A DNA stretch of 5,055 bases from the NCBI GenBank assembly GCA_002311285.1, contig DBZU01000012.1, positions 30,392 to 35,446 on the forward strand. The letters run 5' to 3'. Position numbers and translations under genes: made by a program. Position 1 is the stretch's first letter, and every line of letters starts with the position of its first letter. Under the pieces are notes generated by a model. The model saw only the letters and a list, made by a program, of their open reading frames with translations, was not told where the DNA came from and did not search any database. Positions 1 through 5,055 of the stretch are shown piece after piece. The stretch is from Dehalococcoidia bacterium UBA1152. Its GTDB lineage: Bacteria; Chloroflexota; Dehalococcoidia; Lucifugimonadales; UBA2962.

Positions 1-270
1 TATGAACCTGTGTGGGCAATAGGCACCGGTACTGCTGCATCACCAGATGACGCTGAAGACGTTAACAGATTTATAAGGAACGAATTAGGTTCAATTTTTG
101 GTGCCGAGGGGGTCTCAAAAACACCAATCCTTTATGGTGGAAGTGTCACAGAGAATAACATTGGTGACTTTCTTGGAAAGCCAAATGTAAACGGCGCTCT
201 AATAGGTGGGGCCAGTCTAAACTCTGAGGGCTTTACTGAGATATTACGAGCGGCTTCTAATTTATCTTAG
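1..270 (+). CDS. tpiA: Triosephosphate isomerase, C-terminal part (5' end outside window)
   Basis: Triosephosphate isomerase interconverts dihydroxyacetone phosphate and glyceraldehyde 3-phosphate in the cytosol, in glycolysis and gluconeogenesis. The frame is open from base 1 and ends at TAG 268-270, giving 89 visible residues of a protein that is normally about 250, so roughly the first two thirds lie upstream. The visible part opens directly on the active-site signature YEPVWAIGTG, whose Glu (visible residue 2) is the catalytic base and whose following residues form the mobile loop 6. Next come the loop 7 motif YGGSV and the phosphate-binding GALIGGASL near the C terminus, all in the expected order. 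An internal ATG at 10 is not the start, because the conserved signature extends upstream of it. miaA follows after 30 nt on the same strand, consistent with co-transcription. Identification is very secure; only the N-terminal part cannot be judged. Confidence 0.97.
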   Translation, partial: YEPVWAIGTGTAASPDDAEDVNRFIRNELGSIFGAEGVSKTPILYGGSVTENNIGDFLGKPNVNGALIGGASLNSEGFTEILRAASNLS

Positions 271-285
271 TTGACTGAAAAACGT

Positions 286-291
286 GGAGAG
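286..291 (+). promoter_or_regulatory. Shine-Dalgarno sequence of miaA
   Basis: GGAGAG lies 9 nt before ATG 301, a good spacing for a ribosome binding site. It decides between two in-frame starts: TTG 271, which directly follows the tpiA stop and has no such element, and ATG 301. The ATG is preferred. Confidence 0.7.
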
Positions 292-300
292 AAATTATTT

Positions 301-1230
301 ATGAATGTAATTCCTCTGATCTGCATCTTAGGGCCCACCGGAATAGGTAAATCAAAATTTGCATTAGAATTTGCTGAAATGAACGGCGGCGAAATAATTA
401 GCGCAGATAGCAGGCAGATATACAAAGGACTCAATATTGGAACCGCCACTCCAGATGTAAGTGAACTTAAAAGTGTTCCCCATCACTTAATAAATTACCT
501 GGATAGTGACCAGGAATATGGTCTAGCTACTTTTCTTGAGATGGCGACGACCAAAATCCATGAGATTATAGGTAGGGGTAATCTCCCAATTGTGGTTGGA
601 GGCACAAGCCAATATCTATTCGCCCTGATAAACAATTGGAATGTACCAAAAGTTGCGCCAGATAAAGAATTCAGGGAGCAACTTGAGGAAAAGGCTAAAA
701 CACACGGATCACTTTCAATTTACGAAGATCTTGTTGCACAAGACCCGAGGGCGGCTGAGGCAATCGATTACAGGAATGTCAGAAGAGTTATTCGCGCATT
801 AGAAATAAAAAAATATCAACCGGAATCGGTATCTGAAACATTAGAGGATAATAACATTCGAGCTTACGCAGTGGCATTTACAACTCCAAGAGAAGAACTG
901 TATCGATTAATTGATCAACGTGTCGATAAGATGATTTCCGATGGATGGGTTGGAGAAGTTCAAAAACTTATTGATGATGGATACGATGCTACTCTGCCAT
1001 CAATGTCTAGCATAGGATATGCGGCAATAATAGAACATCTGCGATCTGACTCAGAACTGGACGACGTAATCAAAAAGATTAAGACCAAAACTCATAAACT
1101 TGCTAGAAATCAATACGTATGGTTGCGCAAGGCTGATTGGGTTAGTTGGTTTGAAAGCTCCAATGAAGGACATAATCAAGCAAATCAATACCTTAATGAC
1201 CAATTAAAACTGCATGCTAGTAAAGATTAA
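301..1230 (+). CDS. miaA: tRNA dimethylallyltransferase (tRNA A37 isopentenyltransferase)
   Basis: MiaA transfers the dimethylallyl group of DMAPP to N6 of A37 in tRNAs reading UNN codons, making i6A37, which MiaB can convert to ms2i6A. From ATG 301 the protein has 309 residues, close to the family's usual 300-316. Visible motifs in order: P-loop GPTGIGKS (11-18); DSRQIY (36-41), whose Asp is the expected general base; PHHLI (60-64); GGTSQY (100-105); NVRRVIRALE (159-168); the RxxLYxxIxxRVxxM block (197-211); SIGYAA (237-242); and the C-terminal ARNQYVWLRK (268-277). Ser103 stands where many relatives have Gly, and SIGYAA lacks the Lys common in the AIGYKE-type motif, but the catalytic residues are all present. 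The upstream TTG 271 would add ten residues and has no ribosome binding site. The gene lies 30 nt after tpiA and 18 nt before dapF, so probably in one operon. Confidence 0.96.
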   Translation: MNVIPLICILGPTGIGKSKFALEFAEMNGGEIISADSRQIYKGLNIGTATPDVSELKSVPHHLINYLDSDQEYGLATFLEMATTKIHEIIGRGNLPIVVGGTSQYLFALINNWNVPKVAPDKEFREQLEEKAKTHGSLSIYEDLVAQDPRAAEAIDYRNVRRVIRALEIKKYQPESVSETLEDNNIRAYAVAFTTPREELYRLIDQRVDKMISDGWVGEVQKLIDDGYDATLPSMSSIGYAAIIEHLRSDSELDDVIKKIKTKTHKLARNQYVWLRKADWVSWFESSNEGHNQANQYLNDQLKLHASKD

Positions 1231-1248
1231 TTTATATAAAATAGTCTG

Positions 1249-2115
1249 ATGAACTCTGAATCTCATACAACAATACAATTTACAAAGATGCACGGTGCAG
1301 GTAATGACTATGTATTTATAGACGGCCGAAATTCCTCCTTAAATTGGAGTTCACTGGCTATATCAATCAGCGATCGTCACTTTGGTGTCGGGTCTGATGG
1401 ATTAATAGTTGCATTCGATTCCGACGACGCCGATATTAGGATGCAAATGTACAATCTCGACGGATCCGAGGGTAAGATGTGCGGAAACGGGATTCGCTGT
1501 TTTGTTTCATTCGGCGTAAGTATTGGTTTACTCGAAAAAGATTCAGCCTCGTTTTCAGTCAAAACAGCCTCTGGAATTCTGGAAGTTACTCCAATTTGGG
1601 AAAATGATGAGATGGTAGCCGCATCAGTAAATATGGGCCAGCCTAAATTTCTAAGTTCAGAGGTGCCATTTATTTTGGAAGGATATCAATCCTTAGAAGA
1701 CTACAATCTCGAAATTGACGATCAACATTTGTCTGTTTCAGCTGTGTCTATGGGAAACCCGCATGTTGTATCTATCCTGGAGACACCAATTGACGAATTT
1801 GATCTAGCTAACATAGGGCCAAAGATTGAGAATCACAGTATGTTCCCTGAGCAGGTGAATTTTGAGATCACCAACATAGTAAGTCGTGAACTAATTTGCC
1901 TTCGTGTGTGGGAGCGTGGATCGGGTCAAACCCTGGCTTGCGGGAGTGGTGCATGTGCGGCCGCTGTAATCTCCATCAAAAAAGGCCTGGTTAATAATAA
2001 AGTTACAGTCCAGTTACCCGGCGGGAATCTCGAAATACACTGGGAAGAAGGTTCCCCTGTATATATGAAAGGTCCTATTTCAACGGTTTTTGAAGGCAGT
2101 TATAACCTAAACTAA
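1249..2115 (+). CDS. dapF: Diaminopimelate epimerase
   Basis: DapF interconverts LL- and meso-2,6-diaminopimelate by a cofactor-free two-base mechanism, the penultimate step of lysine synthesis and the source of meso-DAP for peptidoglycan where that is made. The 288-residue length suits the family (about 270-290). Visible: N-terminal FTKMHGAGNDYVFID (11-25), GVGSDG (46-51), NLDGSEGKMCGNGIRC (69-84) with the first catalytic Cys at 78, a GNPHVV substrate-site motif, EQVNFEI, and ERGSGQTLACGSGACA (222 onward) with the second catalytic Cys at 231. The enzyme therefore looks fully active. ATG 1249 is the only plausible start: the next Met (14) lies inside the conserved motif. It has no clear Shine-Dalgarno; the 18 nt gap after miaA is AT-rich. 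The dapL product immediately downstream supplies its substrate. Confidence 0.97.
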   Translation: MNSESHTTIQFTKMHGAGNDYVFIDGRNSSLNWSSLAISISDRHFGVGSDGLIVAFDSDDADIRMQMYNLDGSEGKMCGNGIRCFVSFGVSIGLLEKDSASFSVKTASGILEVTPIWENDEMVAASVNMGQPKFLSSEVPFILEGYQSLEDYNLEIDDQHLSVSAVSMGNPHVVSILETPIDEFDLANIGPKIENHSMFPEQVNFEITNIVSRELICLRVWERGSGQTLACGSGACAAAVISIKKGLVNNKVTVQLPGGNLEIHWEEGSPVYMKGPISTVFEGSYNLN

Positions 2116-2123
2116 ACACAAAA

Positions 2124-2129
2124 AGAGGA
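2124..2129 (+). promoter_or_regulatory. Shine-Dalgarno sequence of dapL
   Basis: AGAGGA stands 5 nt before ATG 2135, within the 19 nt dapF-dapL gap. It gives dapL its own initiation site and fixes the ATG as the start, in contrast to dapF and hflX, which lack an obvious element at their apparent starts. Confidence 0.65.
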
Positions 2130-2134
2130 TTTAA

Positions 2135-3304
2135 ATGAAGTTTGCTCAGCGCATTAGGAAGGTTCCCCCGTATCTCTTTGTCGAGATTAGTCGAAAAATA
2201 ACAAAAAAGAAGGCTGAAGGGGCTGATGTTATAAGTTTTGGAATTGGCGACCCAGACATACCTACGCCTGATTCAATCATAGCTAAACTCACTGAAACAT
2301 CCCTGGATTCAGCAAACCATCGTTATCCTGAAACGGATGGATTACCTGAGTTACGTGCAGCAATGGCCAAATGGTATCAGCGTCGATTTGGGGTGGAACT
2401 CGATCCCGATACTGAGATATTGCCTTTAATCGGGGCAAAAGAGGGAATAGGGCATGCATCTTTATGTTTTATTGACCCCGGCGATATTGCTCTCGTTCCA
2501 GACCCCGGATACCCGGTTTACTCTGTAGGAACTTGGTTTGCAGGGGGAGAATGTGAATGGATGCCACTAACTTCAGCTAACAACTGGCTTCCAGATCTAT
2601 CATCGATTTCCGATGAAATAGCCTCCAAAGCAAAAGTGATGTGGATAAACTATCCGAACAACCCCACTGGAGCTATAGCTGATCAATCCTTTTTTGATAA
2701 CGCAATTGAGTTCGCACTTAAACACGACATTGCTTTACTGCACGATGCGGCTTATACGGAGACATATTTCGATGAATATAAACCCATCAGCATGTTCAAC
2801 TGCAAAGGAGCAATGGAAGCTGGGATCGAATTTCATTCATTATCTAAAAGTTACAACATGACCGGTTGGAGAGTGGGAATGGCAGTAGGTAATGCTGACA
2901 TGATTCAGGCTTTAATGACTGTCAAATCAAACCTCGACTCAGGTATACCGCAAGCCATACAATATATGGCCATTGAAGCGATGAACATGACTGACAATCA
3001 GATTCGCGAACGCAACGATGTTTACGAATCCCGAAGAAATAAAGTTGTAGACACCTTAAATTCTATTGGTATCGAACTAGATCCACCAAAAGCAAGTTTA
3101 TACGTATGGGCGCCTGTGCCAACAGGATATGATTCAGCGAGTTTTACATCGCTGCTACTTGATGAAGCAGACATCGTGGTCACTCCAGGAAATGGATATG
3201 GCCCTTCTGGAGAAGGCTATATCAGGCTTTCACTGACGATAAACGACGTCGATATGGAACGCGGTTTAGATCGTTTAAAATCACTTGGGATTCCAAAAAG
3301 ATAA
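2135..3304 (+). CDS. dapL: LL-diaminopimelate aminotransferase (class I/II PLP aminotransferase)
   Basis: The likely reaction converts tetrahydrodipicolinate plus glutamate directly to LL-diaminopimelate and 2-oxoglutarate, replacing the succinylase or acetylase steps (DapD, DapC, DapE). The 389 residues show a fold-type I aminotransferase: FGIGDPDIPTP near residue 35, a YPETDG substrate-loop motif, NYPNNPTG (172-179), HDAAY with PLP-ring Asp204 and Tyr207, SLSKSYNMTGWRVG with the Schiff-base Lys238, and GYIRLS with the carboxylate-binding Arg364. The opening residues and the NMTGWR block resemble the DapL group found in Dehalococcoidia and some archaea. Location directly after dapF strongly supports the lysine/DAP role. 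The related possibility is an aspartate or other amino acid aminotransferase, since this superfamily is hard to separate by motif alone. The stop TAA 3302-3304 overlaps an ATG (TAATG), and the apparent hflX frame begins inside its last codons. Confidence 0.88.
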   Translation: MKFAQRIRKVPPYLFVEISRKITKKKAEGADVISFGIGDPDIPTPDSIIAKLTETSLDSANHRYPETDGLPELRAAMAKWYQRRFGVELDPDTEILPLIGAKEGIGHASLCFIDPGDIALVPDPGYPVYSVGTWFAGGECEWMPLTSANNWLPDLSSISDEIASKAKVMWINYPNNPTGAIADQSFFDNAIEFALKHDIALLHDAAYTETYFDEYKPISMFNCKGAMEAGIEFHSLSKSYNMTGWRVGMAVGNADMIQALMTVKSNLDSGIPQAIQYMAIEAMNMTDNQIRERNDVYESRRNKVVDTLNSIGIELDPPKASLYVWAPVPTGYDSASFTSLLLDEADIVVTPGNGYGPSGEGYIRLSLTINDVDMERGLDRLKSLGIPKR

Positions 3305-4487
3305 TGGAGTTAAACTCATAGCCCGAATTAGAAATCGAAGACAGCCCAATAAAGATCGTTTGGTATATACCAAACAGGATACGGAACGAGTTTTACTCGT
3401 GGGAGTTGATCTGTTCGGGCGCAAAACCCAGCTTTCTATCCAAGATTCAATCGACGAGTTGGGAGAACTGGCTTTAAGCGCTGGAGCGGAGGTCATAGGG
3501 GCTTTAACTCAGAAGTTACGACGCCACAGCCATTACTACCTTGGACAAGGAAAACTTGAAGAACTAAAGCTACTAATCGATGAAAATTCTATAAGCACGG
3601 TAATCTGCGATGACGAATTAGATCCTAACCAGCAAAAGAACCTGGAAAAAGCTTTAGATAAAGTAAAAGTTATAGATCGAACAGCCCTGATATTAGATAT
3701 TTTTGCTTCCCGTGCCCAAACGCGGGAAGGTCGGTTACAAGTTGAATTAGCTCAGCACGAATATTTACTACCACGATTAGCCGGCCAATGGAGTCATCTG
3801 GAGCGACTCGGAGGAGGTATTGGTACAAGGGGTCCCGGAGAGACTCAGATCGAAACAGATCGAAGACTAATTCGTAACAGGATTTTAAAGCTTAAGAAAG
3901 ATTTGGAATCCATACGTACTCATAGGAATTTATATAGGGAGCGGAGAAGAAGCAGTGGGGTAGACGTAGTTGGATTAGTTGGATACACCAACGCCGGCAA
4001 AAGCACTTTATTAAATACCCTGACTAAAGCCGGAGTTGCAACTGACGATAAACTTTTCATGACACTTGATCCGGTTACCCGAAAACTTCAATTACCAAAT
4101 TCAAAAAGCATTCTTATAACAGACACCGTCGGCTTCATACAAAAGTTGCCTACAACTCTTGTGGCAGCATTCAGAGCTACTTTAGAAGAGATACGGGAGA
4201 CTTCAGCTATCCTTCATGTTGTAGACATTACTCATCCGAATGCCGCTCAGCACGTCAGCGTCGTAACTGAGGTCTTAAAAGACTTAGATGTGAATCAAAC
4301 TAAAAGCTTACTTATTCTAAACAAGGCAGATCTGCTTTCACCATCAGCAAACCTAGAAGATATCTCTATATTAGCCCCAAAGAGAATTCATAACGATAAC
4401 GGGACACCGGTCAACATTGTCTCCGCAAAAAACGGAACTGGAATATCAGAATTGTTGCATTCCATTCAATCAATATTAGAAGACTAA
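3285..4487 (+). CDS. hflX: HflX-family ribosome-associated GTPase
   Basis: HflX binds the 50S subunit and, in studied bacteria, splits stalled or hibernating ribosomes, especially under heat or antibiotic stress. In the 400-residue reading from TTG 3285, the N-terminal HflX domain begins around VLLVGVDLFGRK and includes the YYLGQGK segment. A helical linker with FASRAQTREGRLQVELAQ and the glycine-rich family signature GGGIGTRGPGE (176-186) follows. Then comes the G domain: G1 GYTNAGKS (233-240), G2 Thr within FMTLDPVTR, G3 DTVG (280-283), G4 NKAD (346-349) and G5 SAK (380-382). It ends right after the G domain, with no long C-terminal extension such as E. coli HflX carries. The start is uncertain: TTG 3285 overlaps dapL by 20 nt and lacks a ribosome binding site, while TTG 3360 or a frame-corrected ATG 3304 are alternatives. 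Function is secure; the 5' boundary is not. Confidence 0.95.
   Translation: MGFQKDNGVKLIARIRNRRQPNKDRLVYTKQDTERVLLVGVDLFGRKTQLSIQDSIDELGELALSAGAEVIGALTQKLRRHSHYYLGQGKLEELKLLIDENSISTVICDDELDPNQQKNLEKALDKVKVIDRTALILDIFASRAQTREGRLQVELAQHEYLLPRLAGQWSHLERLGGGIGTRGPGETQIETDRRLIRNRILKLKKDLESIRTHRNLYRERRRSSGVDVVGLVGYTNAGKSTLLNTLTKAGVATDDKLFMTLDPVTRKLQLPNSKSILITDTVGFIQKLPTTLVAAFRATLEEIRETSAILHVVDITHPNAAQHVSVVTEVLKDLDVNQTKSLLILNKADLLSPSANLEDISILAPKRIHNDNGTPVNIVSAKNGTGISELLHSIQSILED
3302..3321 (+). promoter_or_regulatory. dapL-hflX junction: TAATG overlap, five-codon mini-ORF and GGAG element
   Basis: The dapL stop TAA (3302-3304) shares a base with ATG 3304, the classic arrangement for translational coupling. 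In the sequence as given this ATG opens a mini-ORF of only five codons (MELNS), ending at TAG 3319-3321 and out of frame with hflX. GGAG at 3306-3309 could be a ribosome binding site, but the in-frame codon at suitable distance, 8 nt on, is ATA 3318, a very poor start. Either the arrangement is a coupling or re-initiation device, or one base is missing in the AAA run 3312-3314. Which of these holds cannot be told from one sequence. Confidence 0.35.
3706..3729 (+). other. Strong potential hairpin inside hflX
   Basis: Bases 3706-3714 pair with 3721-3729: seven Watson-Crick pairs (CTTCCCG with CGGGAAG), then one T-G wobble and one G-C pair, closing a six-base loop CCCAAA. It encodes part of the conserved SRAQTREGR segment, so protein constraint may explain much of it. 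There is no T-run after it on either strand (the T-run lies before it on the + strand), so it does not look like an intrinsic terminator. Any RNA role is speculative. Confidence 0.3.
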
Positions 4488-4494
4488 AGTCATC

Positions 4495-5055
4495 TCAATC
4501 CATATTAGACCCACCACAGACATTTATAGCCTGTCCTGTTATATTTTTTGAATAATCACTAGCCAGAAAAACAGCGAGATTTCCTATATCTTCCGGCGTC
4601 TGATCTCTTCCAAGCGGGATTTTTTCAGCCACTAGGAAATCATATATATCTCGCGGCTTCATATCCTTAAACTCCGTCTGTATGCTGCCAGCCTGTTCCT
4701 CGATAGCCTGAGCCATTGGAGTCCAAACAAATCCTGGACAAATCGCATTGACATTTATATTAAAAGGCGCATATTGAAGTGCAGATGATTTGGTCAAGCT
4801 AATCGTTCCAGCTTTTGATGCCATATACGCTGGATTTAACGGAGACCCTATCTTTCCACCCACCGAGGCAACATTAATGATTTTCCCATAAGAATTGCTT
4901 TTCATGTGGGGAACCACGGCATTCGTTACACTTGCCACTGCCTTGAGATTAACCTCGAAAGTAATGTCCCAGTCTTCCGGCTCAGACAAAGCACGATTCA
5001 CAAAACCTGGCGCAGCCCACACACCAGCATTGTTAACGAGAATATCGATAGTTTT
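4495..5055 (-). CDS. Short-chain dehydrogenase/reductase (SDR), C-terminal part (5' end outside window)
   Basis: This is a classical SDR, an NAD(P)(H)-dependent oxidoreductase of alcohols or ketones, probably cytosolic. The frame runs open to the window edge, and 186 residues are visible of a protein normally about 250-260. The N-terminal Rossmann glycine motif TGxxxGxG is therefore missing. Visible in order: IDILVNNAG (3-11) with the NNAG motif; the tetrad Asn36 in EVNLKA, Ser64 in NVASVGG, Tyr77 and Lys81 in YMASK; INVNAICPGFVWTPM (PG at 107-108); and the C-terminal ITGQAINVCGG. A GTG at 5022 is only the Val after NNAG and not a start. The stretch after the PG motif is of the length seen in acetoin, sorbitol and 3-oxoacyl reductase-like SDRs, but the substrate cannot be assigned. 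It converges on hflX, with 7 nt between the stops, so it belongs to another transcription unit. Confidence 0.93.
   Translation of the reverse strand, partial: KTIDILVNNAGVWAAPGFVNRALSEPEDWDITFEVNLKAVASVTNAVVPHMKSNSYGKIINVASVGGKIGSPLNPAYMASKAGTISLTKSSALQYAPFNINVNAICPGFVWTPMAQAIEEQAGSIQTEFKDMKPRDIYDFLVAEKIPLGRDQTPEDIGNLAVFLASDYSKNITGQAINVCGGSNMD

Noticed and set aside
271..299. TTGACT (271-276) followed 17 nt later by ATTATT, a possible internal promoter for miaA
   Set aside because: The -10 part matches the consensus at only about half its positions, and the TTGACT lies at the tpiA end in an AT-rich stretch where such matches arise by chance.
271..300. TTG 271 as the miaA start, directly after the tpiA stop
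   Set aside because: A good GGAGAG site stands 9 nt before ATG 301, and the ten extra residues are not needed before the P-loop. A TTG with no upstream site is less likely.
267..449. 60-codon reading frame on the - strand across the start of miaA
   Set aside because: It lies antisense to the conserved P-loop region of miaA, has no recognisable motif and is best explained as a shadow frame.
1377..1562. 61-codon reading frame on the - strand within dapF
   Set aside because: It is antisense to the DapF catalytic-Cys region, without a family resemblance or ribosome binding context.
2474..2508. GACCCCGG repeated twice about 27 bases apart in dapL
   Set aside because: Both copies encode the DPG residues of a conserved aminotransferase segment (DPGD and DPGY), so protein coding explains them.
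3281..3496. 71-codon reading frame on the - strand over the dapL-hflX junction
   Set aside because: It overlaps conserved hflX coding sequence; its composition looks like a complement of real coding sequence and no domain is recognisable.
4482..4491. GACT-AA-AGTC inverted repeat at the hflX stop as a terminator
   Set aside because: The stem is only four pairs with a two-base loop and no T-run on either strand; too weak to terminate transcription.
4473..4509. ATATTAGA repeated at 4473-4480 and 4502-4509 around the convergent junction
   Set aside because: Eight AT-rich bases, each within the coding end of a different gene; likely chance and not an attachment site or duplication.

Overview
The window is a compact bacterial housekeeping region. 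Five genes lie head to tail on the + strand, and the end of one gene on the - strand converges on them. In order: the 3' end of triosephosphate isomerase (tpiA), tRNA dimethylallyltransferase (miaA), diaminopimelate epimerase (dapF), an LL-diaminopimelate aminotransferase-type PLP enzyme (dapL), the ribosome-associated GTPase hflX, and then, on the other strand, a partial short-chain dehydrogenase/reductase (SDR) lacking its N-terminal coenzyme-binding segment. Nearly every base is coding. The + strand gaps are about 18 to 30 nt and dapL/hflX overlap or abut, so the five + genes are probably one transcription unit. There is no gene-free stretch longer than about 30 nt, and I saw no rRNA, tRNA, CRISPR or insertion-sequence signature.

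Organism (inference): the base composition looks moderately AT-rich, and the gene set miaA-dapF-dapL-hflX with a DapL-type aminotransferase recalls Chloroflexota, particularly Dehalococcoidia and related marine lineages such as SAR202. This rests on remembered gene order and protein style, not on a search, and should be treated as a moderate-confidence guess.

How the genes fit together: dapL and dapF are consecutive steps of the aminotransferase variant of lysine/meso-diaminopimelate synthesis (tetrahydrodipicolinate to LL-DAP to meso-DAP). miaA and hflX both serve translation: one modifies A37 of tRNAs, the other splits or rescues ribosomes. They also neighbour each other in the E. coli miaA-hfq-hflX cluster; here the dap pair sits between them and no hfq is present. 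tpiA contributes central glycolysis. The SDR on the opposite strand is probably a separate unit of unknown substrate.

I did not find a convincing new system. The points most worth a second look are the unresolved start of hflX (TTG overlap, a TAATG mini-ORF, or a possible one-base deletion), a strong hairpin inside hflX, the missing Shine-Dalgarno sequence of dapF, and the terminator-less convergent junction at hflX/SDR.
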